Program-made: the position numbers and the translations under genes | The notes under the pieces: generated by a model | Seen by the model: the letters and a program-made list of their open reading frames with translations, nothing else | Told to the model about the DNA's origin: nothing | The model's database searches: none | Origin: Beijerinckiaceae bacterium | Lineage (GTDB): Bacteria > Pseudomonadota > Alphaproteobacteria > Rhizobiales > Beijerinckiaceae | Direction of reading: 5' to 3' | Assembly (NCBI GenBank): GCA_947380915.1 | Contig: CANCSY010000030.1 | Span: 1 to 21,912, forward strand | Length of the DNA stretch: 21,912 nucleotides | In this document: positions 1 to 8,200 of the stretch, piece by piece | Numbering within the stretch: position 1 is the stretch's first letter | How the letters are laid out: every line of letters starts with the position of its first letter

Positions 1-343
1 GGACCATAAGAGTCTCCGTCACCAGCGTATCGACAATTCGCGCGATCGCGGCAAAATCGTTCGATTGATTTGCGCGACGTAAGTTCTGGATGAGTGGAGC
101 GACCTTCTCCCACTTTTCGGCTGATTGTTGCTGCCGCAATCTCGTTGCTCTCGCGCGCTCAGAACTAGTCAACGCGACTTGATCCCCGCTTCTCGGGCGA
201 CCTACCCCTCGGCTGCGACCGAACTTAGTCCAGCGCTCATACGCTGCATCATAGGCAGCCTCAGTCTCAGGGTTGGGATTCTGCTTCCATTGCACCCATG
301 CAGCATCAACAGCGTCTGTGGCCTCTTTGAGCTGCTCGATCAT
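1..343 (-). CDS. Partial hypothetical protein, possible mobile-element gene
   Basis: The minus strand is open from an ATG at 343 to the left edge of the window with no stop, so the gene continues outside and at least 114 residues are visible. I do not recognise the family. The protein is hydrophilic and probably helical: an acidic N-terminal part with several Trp residues (about residues 1-40), a basic stretch around GRSRGVGRPRSG (about 43-54), an SSERARATRLRQQQ segment (about 60-73), and a helical C-terminal part. Basic GRP-plus-SERxRA segments of this kind occur in small DNA-binding proteins of plasmids and phages, but that is only a resemblance. A GTG two codons upstream (349) could also be the start. 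A strong inverted repeat lies immediately upstream at 356-394, which fits autoregulation. With the neighbouring toxin-antitoxin pair it suggests accessory DNA. The reading frame is convincing; the function is unknown. Confidence 0.6.
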   Translation of the reverse strand, partial: MIEQLKEATDAVDAAWVQWKQNPNPETEAAYDAAYERWTKFGRSRGVGRPRSGDQVALTSSERARATRLRQQQSAEKWEKVAPLIQNLRRANQSNDFAAIARIVDTLVTETLMV

Positions 344-355
344 CTTCACACTCGC

Positions 356-394
356 ATTTCGCTGGCAGCAATTTAATAAAGCTGGCAGCGAAAT
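356..394. promoter_or_regulatory. Near-perfect 14-bp inverted repeat, candidate operator
   Basis: ATTTCGCTGGCAGC at 356-369 and GCTGGCAGCGAAAT at 381-394 are inverted copies with one mismatch, separated by the 11-nt AT-rich spacer AATTTAATAAA. The site sits 12 nt upstream of the minus-strand gene ending at 1, where a promoter or operator would lie. There is no T-tract on either side, so a terminator is less likely. The central GCTGGCAGC is also repeated directly. Confidence 0.5.
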
Positions 395-529
395 ACAATG
401 GGTTGTTTACCAGAATCGCGATTGCGCATGAACTTAGCTCAACTACAGCGTTCGAAGTCACTCTCGTGCGAGCAATTCAGCGGCCACCGCACCAAGTACG
501 ACTACCCTGGCCTTGGGACCATCTTGTAT

Positions 530-551
530 TGCAATTTGCACTACGATGTGC
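530..551 (+). promoter_or_regulatory. Overlapping inverted repeats upstream of the toxin-antitoxin operon
   Basis: TGCAA-T-TTGCA (530-540) is a perfect 5-bp inverted repeat, and GCAC-TACGAT-GTGC (538-551) is a second one sharing three bases with it. They lie 25-46 nt upstream of the antitoxin start, where the promoter should be; a possible -35 is TTGCAA at 529-534 with a weak TAGCAA 17 nt later. Ribbon-helix-helix antitoxins normally bind such short palindromes to repress their own operon, so this is the natural operator candidate. The promoter hexamers are not strong. Confidence 0.45.
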
Positions 552-575
552 TAGCAAGCTGCCGAGGAGTTGCCC

Positions 576-875
576 ATGGCCATGAATACCGAACGCAGGG
601 AACACCCTATCTCGATGCGCCTGCCCGAGGCGGATATCGCGATGATCGACCGCGCCGCTGGCCTGCGCAACAGATCGCGCACGGACTTCGTACGCGAAGC
701 CGCCGTTCGAGCCGCCGAGGATGTGCTGATGGACAACAGGCTGATCCGCATGAGCGCGGAAGGCTTTGCCGAATTCTTGGCGATCCTGTCGGGGCCTGCA
801 GCCCCGGTGCCCGAAATGGTCGACCTCGCAAAGCGTCCGGCCCCCTGGGAGCCAGGCTACGTTACGAAAGCCTGA
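576..875 (+). CDS. DUF1778 (TacA-type) ribbon-helix-helix antitoxin
   Basis: This 99-residue protein has the layout of DUF1778 antitoxins: a short basic start, a ribbon-helix-helix DNA-binding domain (about residues 11-50, with the strand ISMRLPEAD and helices through RNRSRTDFVREAAVRAAEDVL), then a tail that would wrap the toxin. In this family the protein dimerises, represses its operon and blocks the paired acetyltransferase. ATG 576 is chosen because GAGGAG (564-569) lies 6 nt upstream; TTG 570 and ATG 582 are in frame but worse placed. The stop is 3 nt before the toxin start, so the pair is one operon and probably translationally coupled. The upstream palindromes at 530-551 are the likely binding site. 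Family assignment is confident; activity is inferred. Confidence 0.88.
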   Translation: MAMNTERREHPISMRLPEADIAMIDRAAGLRNRSRTDFVREAAVRAAEDVLMDNRLIRMSAEGFAEFLAILSGPAAPVPEMVDLAKRPAPWEPGYVTKA

Positions 876-878
876 GCC

Positions 879-1376
879 TTGGTCCTCTCGGCTCCCGAGC
901 TGCTGACTGCAGCGCACGACGTTTCAGGGTTCGACTGCGGGAAACCAACGCTCGACCATTGGCTCAAGACCCGTGCGCTGTCCAATCAAGAAAAGGGCTT
1001 CACGGCCGTCTTGGTCGTCCATGAAGCTGGGCGCGTCGTAGGCTATTATGGTCTTGCGCCGACAGCGGTCGTGCCCAGTGCTTTGCCGCGCGCTATCCGC
1101 ACGGGGCAGCCGCCCGATCCGGTTCCATGCCTACTGCTCGGTCAGCTCGCGACTGACCGCTCCTGGGCCGGGCGCGGCATAGGAACAGGCCTAATCAAGC
1201 ACGCCCTTGATCGTTGCGTAACCGTCGCTGGTCTTGTTGGCGGTCGCGCGCTCATGGTCAATGCCGTAGACGAGGAAGCGGCAGCATTCTGGCGGCGGCG
1301 CGGCTTCACGCCGTCGCGGGATGACCAGTTCATCCTATTCCGGTCGATCGCCGCGATCGCGGCGTCATTGGCATGA
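879..1376 (+). CDS. GNAT-family acetyltransferase toxin (TacT/AtaT-like)
   Basis: The 165-residue product matches the GNAT toxins paired with DUF1778 antitoxins, which acetylate the aminoacyl group of charged tRNA and stop translation. Visible hallmarks are FDCGKPTLDHWL near the N-terminus (residues 18-29), the GYYGLAP strand (55-61), the acetyl-CoA pyrophosphate loop RSWAGRGIGTGL (94-105), and a C-terminal FWRRRGF (137-143) before the last strand. The start is a TTG at 879, 3 nt after the antitoxin stop; no better ATG exists in the first 100 codons, and the conserved N-terminal region begins soon after it. At the position where I expect the C-terminal catalytic Tyr of many family members there is Trp138. 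That may be a subfamily feature or may reduce activity. The tRNA target cannot be read from the sequence. Confidence 0.87.
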   Translation: MVLSAPELLTAAHDVSGFDCGKPTLDHWLKTRALSNQEKGFTAVLVVHEAGRVVGYYGLAPTAVVPSALPRAIRTGQPPDPVPCLLLGQLATDRSWAGRGIGTGLIKHALDRCVTVAGLVGGRALMVNAVDEEAAAFWRRRGFTPSRDDQFILFRSIAAIAASLA

Positions 1377-1816
1377 CCGGCCTGATCGCAAACACCGAAC
1401 TCGTCGTCTGCGCGGCGGAGACGCGGGCGATACACCCGGAACTCTTTCACTACACAAGCCTCGATGCCTTCGAGAAAAAATGGCGCTTCATCAGGCTGGA
1501 GCGCAATGCTGCGGAGCCAGTCTCTGGCCCGGCGGGCCCCAGCGAAAGCCTGCGGACTTGCCTCCAATCTGGCCTCCCCGCAGCACCCCCCAGGAGTTAT
1601 CAGCACTCCGCCCAGCGATTTAGGTTCGAGTCCCCTTCCCTCCGCCATACTCCCGTTCCCGGTCGTTCCAAAAATCCATATTTCATCGTTTTACCTCGTG
1701 TCTCCCTCCGAACAGGTTCGCTGCAGCAGGCGACGCGTGCGTTCTGGCCTACCCCAAAGCCCGCGGCTGGCGCTCTGGGGAGAACCCGGAGGCCTGGAAC
1801 GGTCACCTCTCGTTGA
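1373..1816 (+). pseudogene. Probable truncated gene coupled to the toxin (N-terminal stump only)
   Basis: An ATG at 1373 overlaps the toxin stop (ATGA), a normal arrangement for a translationally coupled third cistron. The first ~40 residues, containing HPELFHYTSLDAFEK, read like the N-terminus of a real protein; an LxHYTSLxA opening resembles DUF2971-type proteins. After about position 1490 the translation becomes a Pro/Arg/Ser-rich string with no family character, and the frame runs on through a tRNA-like remnant at 1623-1647. I read this as a gene whose 3' part was replaced by a recombination or integration event. A run of six A at about 1475 could be a frameshift, but the other frames do not restore the similarity. 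The 147-residue product may not exist; the DUF2971 suggestion rests on a short motif. Confidence 0.35.
1623..1647 (+). other. tRNA 3'-end remnant, possible attachment-site scar
   Basis: The 25 bases from GGTTCGAGTCC to CCTCCGCCA match the end of a tRNA: T-loop TTCGAGT, 3' T-stem strand CCCCT, acceptor strand TCCCTCC, discriminator G and an encoded CCA. The preceding bases TTAGG cannot pair fully with CCCCT, and no GGAGGGA 5' acceptor strand lies in the 100 bases upstream, so this is not a functional tRNA. Integrating elements often leave such a 3' fragment as one att site while the intact tRNA lies at the other end. That would make some or all of the accessory genes to the left part of an element. 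Confidence 0.4.
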
Positions 1817-2020
1817 TCCTGCCCGCCCACTCGAAGCAGCGGTGCGGTGCGCTGGGCCCGCGTCAACCCTCCAGTTCTGGCGCAGAACCCGAACTCTCCC
1901 GCCAACCACCGGTCGGCAAGCGCCCAGCCCCGGGGTCTTCATGGCTGTCCTGGGGTGCGGCTGAATCCATTTGATGGGAGTGAATATTAAGCTGGTGGAC
2001 CAGCTCCGCCACATGATTTT
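1648..2020. other. Gene-free GC-rich stretch
   Basis: No reading frame here looks like a protein. Open frames on both strands give Arg/Pro/Gly-rich translations with no conserved motif. The stretch begins directly after the tRNA-like remnant. It may hold decayed mobile-element sequence, but I recognise no transposase or terminal repeat. Confidence 0.4.
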
Positions 2021-2265
2021 CGCCTCAAAATATCAGGAAAAATGTCAGAAATTAAACATAGATAATATATTATCGTTTGATTTTTATTGAAAAGCGCCGG
2101 TTTTCAAGGAGATTATACAATAAATAGCGAATATTTATTTTATTAATATTTATGAAATTTATCATATGAATATATTTATTGTTATTAAAACTGTCGTGTT
2201 TGGCTGCAGACCTCGAATTATTAAACCTTTGTTAATTGTTCCTACCTACACGTTAGGGGAGGTTA
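2021..2265 (+). promoter_or_regulatory. AT-rich upstream region of the autotransporter with palindromes
   Basis: The composition changes abruptly to strongly AT-rich between about 2025 and 2240. It contains the perfect 14-bp palindrome GATAATATATTATC (2061-2074) and the inverted repeat TTGAAAA-GCGCCGG-TTTTCAA (2087-2107). AT-rich islands ahead of large surface-protein genes are typical targets of nucleoid silencers (MucR/Ros- or H-NS-type) and of specific regulators. I cannot place a single promoter with confidence because many hexamers fit in such DNA. A strong Shine-Dalgarno, GGGGAGG (2257-2262 region), ends the segment. Confidence 0.5.
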
Positions 2266-2280
2266 ATGCAGGTTAATTCA
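2261..2280 (+). repeat. Tandem decamer spanning the autotransporter start
   Basis: GGTTAATGCA (2261-2270) is followed directly by GGTTAATTCA (2271-2280), a tandem duplication with one mismatch that overlaps the first start codon. It may be a small slippage duplication in the ribosome-binding region; copy number could affect translation, but this is speculative. Confidence 0.4.
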
Positions 2281-5200
2281 AATCAGACCTGCGCCCCAAG
2301 TCTCAGTAGTGTTTGCTTATGCGTAGTCCCCAGCCGACCATCCAGCGATGTTTGGCAGTGTAAACCTATGTCCAAAAAGCAACGCGAGGCTTTCGTGAAA
2401 AATTCATCGATATACAACATCAAGGTCAAGGATAATTCAGCCTGGCTTTTGACGCCATTCTTGATGTTGGTCTTGAATCCAACTCACGTACTTGCGCAGA
2501 CATATAATTACAGCGGTGCAACTGTTGACGGCGGCGCCGCTGGCGGCGTCTTCATCGGCGCAGGTTCGTCGCGCACGGTCACCAATGGCAATTTCACCAA
2601 TTTCTACACCAAGGGTGGCGCTGGCAGCGGCGGCGGCGCTGGCCTGGGCGGCGTCTTCTTTGTGGATCAAAATGCGACACTTAATCTGAACAATGTCCAG
2701 ATCTCGGGCAATGTCGCCAAGGGAGGCACGGGTGGAAGCTTGCCGCAGATCGCGCTGGCTGACCTGGGGGTGAATTTGGTCAACCTCTCGGTCGACATCA
2801 CCTCCATGACTGCGCCCGGCGCAACACCGACACTCGTTTACGACGTGGCCACCTCCACCTACAAGATCACGCAGATGGAGATGGCGGGGGCCAATCCACT
2901 GATCGCGACGGGGGCCAATGTCTCCTTCGGCGCTGCGGCCACCTCAGGCGTCATCTCCTCGGTTTCCGGCACGACCGTGACCCTGGCGGCTCCGGTTGAT
3001 GTCGCTGCGTCTGCAGTGAAGAGCTTGACGGGCCTGGCCGACGGTACAAAGACAATCACGGTCGGGGTGAACAATTTCGGCTACAGCGATATTGCTCCGG
3101 GAATGGTCGTCTATGGCGCCACTGTGCCTGCAGGCACAGTCGTCACCGGCGTGACGGTCGACTCCACGACCAACAAGGTCACCAGCGTCACCGTGAGCAA
3201 CCCGATCGCGAATAACGCGAACGTTGCTTTTGATGTGATCGGCGTCAGCAGTTTCGACGTCACGCGCTTCACAATGCTCGCGCCAAACCAGATCAAGCCG
3301 ACCTCCCAGATGGCGGGTATGCAGGTGGGCATGGATGTGACGGGGACCGGCATCCCCGCCGGCACCAAGATCACCAATATCGCGCCGAATGGCGTCATCA
3401 CCCTGTCCCAGAACACGACGGGCACGCCGACAGCCTTCAAGGCCAGCCTGAACGCAGCTACATCGGGCAGCAACACGGTCACTCTGGCTTCCCCCCGAAG
3501 CGACCTCGTCGTCGGCATGACGGTGAGCGGAACAGGCATTCCCACCGGAACTACAATCACCGGCGTCAGCGGCTCGACCTTGACCCTGAGCAACGCGGTC
3601 ACTTCGGCCACGGTCGCGGCGGTCGCCGACGGAACCATGTTGCTGTCGACGACACCTGTGCTGGCGTCCAACAGCGCCAACAGGACCGTCACCCTGTCAT
3701 CGGTCGCGGGCATCAAGGTCAACTCGCTGTTGACTGGCAATGGTATCCCCGCCAACGCTGTCGTATCGAGCATCGACCAGGCCACGAAGACGGTCACGTA
3801 CCGCATTGACGCGAGCGCGGCCAACCTGACCACGGGCGGCGCCATGAACAGCCGCGCCTATCCAGGATCCGTTGGAAGCAGCGGAGGCGGCGGTTCGAAC
3901 GGCAGCATGTACAACGCCATTCTTCACGATGGCGAAGGCTCACCGGGCACAAACGGCTATAATGCTGGCGCGGGAACCAACGCCCCGGGCGGCAATGGCG
4001 GCAATGGCGGCAATGGCAGCCGCGGCTTGCCCTACAATCTCGATGCGATGACGGCTGTCACCTCCGGCATCCTCGGCGTGTTGAAGGATACCATGGAGAT
4101 GGCCGCCGAGGCCTTGCCCGACCCTATTCCGAAAACAGGCGTGGTCGCCACCAAGATTGGCGCGATCACCATGGGCTGGTTTGAAGTGGCGGTGGCCACG
4201 GCTGACCTGATCAAGTGGCAGGTAGATCTGGCTCTGGGCCTCGTGGCGCACGGCGGCGATGGTGGCTCGGGCGGCTCGGGCGGCGATGGCGCGACCTTCT
4301 TTGGCGGCGGCGCCGGCGGCAAGGGCGGTAACGGCGGTACTGGCGCTACGCTCAACACTGACGGCGGCGCGGGCGGCGATGGCGGTTCTGGCGGCGCGGG
4401 CGGCTTCGGAGCCGGTGGCGGCGCGGGCGGCAAGGCCGGCACAGGCGGCGAAAACGGCCAGAGCGTGAACGGCGCAACCGGCGATGGTGGCGAAGCGGGG
4501 TTTGGCGGCGGCGGCGGCTCGAATGGCGCCGGCAAGGGCGGCGGCGGCGGTTCCGGCTTCGGCGGCGCTCTTTTCGTGCGCTCCGGGGGCGCGCTGACAG
4601 TCACCGGCAACGCCCTCTTCGAGAACAACGCGGTCCTGGCAGGCTCCAGCACTAACGGCGGTTCGGCGGGCGAAGCTGCGGGCACAGACCTCTTCATGAT
4701 GAAGGGCAGCACAGTCACCTTGGCGCCTGGCGCGGGAAAAACCATCACCTTCCGTGGCACGATCGCCGATGACAGCGCGGCGAGCATGGGCGGCCAATGG
4801 GCCTCTGGCGAAGGCGCCGACATCCAGATCACCGGTGGCGGTCTCGTTCAGTTCGAAGGCGCCAATACCTACACCGGAAAAACCATGATCGGCGGCGGCA
4901 CGCTGCAGGCGGCCGACGGCACGGGTATCCACACCGATAGCCAGATCTTCTTCAACGGCACGGGAACGATCGGAGCAGGGATTGCTGACGCCAATGCGGG
5001 CGTGCTGCTGACCAGCGGCGATTTCGTCCGCCGCGTGGGCGATCTGCCGCATCAGGTGCTCTGGGCGGGAAGCGGCGGTTTCGCCGCCGAGGAAGCCGGT
5101 CTGACCCTGAACTTCGGCGCGATTGGCCCTGACGCACGCCAGACGCTGGTGTGGGATTCCAACGGCTTTGTGCCCGCTGGCAAGACGCTGGTTTTTGGCT

Positions 5201-8200
5201 CCGCTTCCGGCGCGGGCGCCGTAACGCTGCTCAATGATGTCAACCTGGACGGGAAAACGGGACGCATCGCGGTTTATGACAATCCTGATGCGCCCAACGA
5301 TTTTGCCGTCCTCAAGGGCGCCTTCTTCAACGGCAGCATGATCTTCAACGATGCTGGCTACGCCGGCACGACCTATATGACCGGGCAAAGCAGCCTGGCC
5401 AACCTGACGGTCCAGAATGGCGTGGTGGACACGAAATTCGGCGAGGAGACAGGCAGGCTCTTCGATGCGACGGTCGGAGGCAACCTGAACGTTTCCGGCG
5501 GCACGGTGAATTTGCGCGGTGCGGAAACGATCAACACGCTCAACGTCGGCGCCCAGGGCAACGTTAACGCCTTCGGACAACTCACCGCAGGCGACATCAA
5601 CAACAGCGGCGCCCTGGCGCTCGGCGGCGGCACGGCGGACGCGCCCAATGTGGTGCGCGACATCACCAACTCGGGCACGATGGGGATCGGTTCTGCGACG
5701 ACGGCGCGCAACATCCTCAACAACGCGCCTGTGGATGTGAACGGCAATTTGACAGGCGGCGTCATGATCGTGACGGGCGATGTCTCGACCTCCGGCACGG
5801 TTCGCAACGAGGGCACCTTCGCTCTCGCCGCAAATTTGACCTCTGGCGGCAACGTCACCAACAATGGCGTTCTGTCTGTCCTGGGCAATATTCAGGGAGA
5901 CAGTTCGGAGGCGGCGGCCACACGCACCATCACCACGACCGGTTTTGACGGTTCCAGTGGCAGCTTCGTCAACCTGGGCGGCGCCAATGCCCAGGTCGCC
6001 AACACCCTGATCATCGATCAGTCCGGTGACAGCACCTACCAGGGCAAGTTCACGGGCGCAGGCTCGTTGCTCAAGCAGAGCGTCGGCGTCCTGACGCTGA
6101 CGGGCGCGAGCACCTTCACTGGTGGGCTCACGATCAACGGGGGCTCCATCGACACCACCGGCGGCGGAACGCTGGCGGACACGCTGGCGGTGAATGTGGG
6201 GGCGGCGGGCGCCTACACAGTCGGCACGGTTGACATCATCGGCAGCCTGACCAACTCGGGCCTCACCACGGTCGCCGCGAACCTGACGGTCGCCGGCAAT
6301 ACCGACAACAAGTTGGGAGCGACCCTCAACATCAACAGCGGCGTGACTGCGGATCTCAAGGGCAATCTGGCGAACCCGGGCACCCTCAACAACAGCGGCA
6401 CGCTGAAAGTTGGCGGTCTCACCACCAACACCAGCCCCCATACGCTCAACATGACGTCTGGCTCGGCCACGTTGCTGAACGCCCTGAACAACACGGGTAA
6501 TGTGGTTGCTGGCGGCTCAAGCTTCATGGTGACCAACGGGGTGACCAATGGCGTCGGCGGCGCGATGAGCCTTGATACTGGTTCGAATTCGTTCGGCAGC
6601 CTCAACAATGCGGGCGCAATCAACGTGGCCGCTGCGACCAGCCTGTCGACCGGATCGCTGTCGGGCGGTACGACTGGGTCCATTACTCTGGCGGGGTCTG
6701 GAACCGCGCTTAACGTCAACCAGACGGCCAACGGAACCTACTCCGGCGCCATCTCCGGCCCGGGGGTTGTCAACAAGACAGGTGGTGCGACGCTGACGCT
6801 CAATGGCGCAGCCAACAGCTTCGCTCCGTCAACACTGAACATCAACGCAGGTGCTGTGGCCGTGGATGGAGCGGGCATTCTCGCCAGCGCCCTGCAGGTG
6901 ACTGTCGCCGGCGGCGCCAATCTGAACCTGATCTCCGGTGACCAGTCCATCAACAACCTGACGGGGTCTGGCACGTTGAGCCTGAGCACCAACAACCTGA
7001 CCCTCGCCAATGGTGGCAACTTCCTCGGCAACGTCACCGGCAGCGGCGCGGTGAAGGTGAAGAGCGGCGCCTTCACGGTGGCCACTGGCGGAACCATGGG
7101 CACCACCGGCGTCATGAATGTGGGCGACGGCAGCGGCGCTTCCACCTTGAACGCAGCAGGCACCCTGAATGCGGGCAGCCTGAACGTGAACAACGGCGGC
7201 AATCTGTATCTGGGCACGTCCGGCGGCGCCGGCGGCACGGTCAATACCGACACACTCGTCGTGAACAACGGAGGCAAACTGACCGGCGTGGGCACGATCC
7301 ATGGCGTGAACGGAAAGGTCAACTCCACCGTCATTGGGGCCCGTGGCACCCTGGCTCCGGGCAATTCGCCTGGCATGTTGAGCGTCGGCGATCTTTCCCT
7401 GGACACCGGTTCAACCACCAACATGCAGGTCGCGGGGCTCGGGTTGCCCGGCGCAACGAATGGTTACGACCAGGTTGTCGTGACAGGCGCCCTGGCCCTG
7501 AAGCCTGGCTCTACGCTGAACCTGCAAAAGGTGGGCTTCGAGTTCGGCATGGGCCAGAAGGCGCAGATCTTCAGCTTCGCCCCCGGCGGCGTCTCGGGAA
7601 ACTTCGGCACGGTCAACAGCGACTTCGCCAAGAGCGTGATCTTCAATGTGCCCACGGGCACGGTGATCGGCCTGGGGGATTACACCGCCACCACCTTCAC
7701 CAACGCCATCTCCACCACGCCCAACCAGATGGCGATCGTGAAGGCTATGATGGTGAACAACGCCGGTGGCGTGAACCAGTACTACGGTGGCCGATTGATG
7801 GAGCATGTGACGGCGGCGCTTGCGCCTTCCAGCACCACGACTGTCAAGCAGGCCTTCGACAAGTGGTCGCCCGAAGCCTACATGAGCATGATGGACCACA
7901 TGAAGTTCTCCATGTTGAACAACATGCCGGAGCTTGGCGGCTACGCCAACCTCGCCGAGGGTAAATACACCGCCTTCGGCTCCTTGAAGAACCTTGGTCA
8001 ATCCACCGATAAAACCGCTGGTTATGTTCAGTCCAAGTTCGTGGACAACAATGTGAACGTTGGCCTGGCATACCAGAGTTCGATCGGTCAGTTCACCTTC
8101 GCCTACGGCCACTCGGACGGCAGTCTCAAGTCGGACTACATGAAGGGCTCCGCCATGGGTGAGAAAGTCACCATGGGCGCGTCCTTGCCATTCGCCCTGG

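Noticed and set aside
398..1024. 208-residue plus-strand frame across the antitoxin
   Set aside because: It is out of frame with both toxin-antitoxin genes and is Arg-rich without motifs; the DUF1778 and GNAT frames explain the same DNA.
1142..1648. 168-residue minus-strand frame starting MAEGRGLEPKSL
   Set aside because: Its start is the reverse complement of the tRNA 3' end, a common annotation artefact, and it is antisense to the GNAT toxin.
1680..1720. Possible repeat shared with 12500-12540, from a similar RTCSEGDTR translation in minus frames
   Set aside because: At DNA level only a short interrupted GTGTCTCC match is shared, so it is chance.
3868..4587. Glycine-rich repetitive DNA as a CRISPR or satellite array
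   Set aside because: The repeats are codon-level Gly-Gly-X units in an open frame without constant repeats and unique spacers.
3940..6441. 833-residue open frame on the minus strand opposite the autotransporter
   Set aside because: It is an antisense shadow of the GC-rich, Gly-rich coding strand; the Ala/Arg-rich translation has no domain character, while the plus frame is a clear autotransporter.
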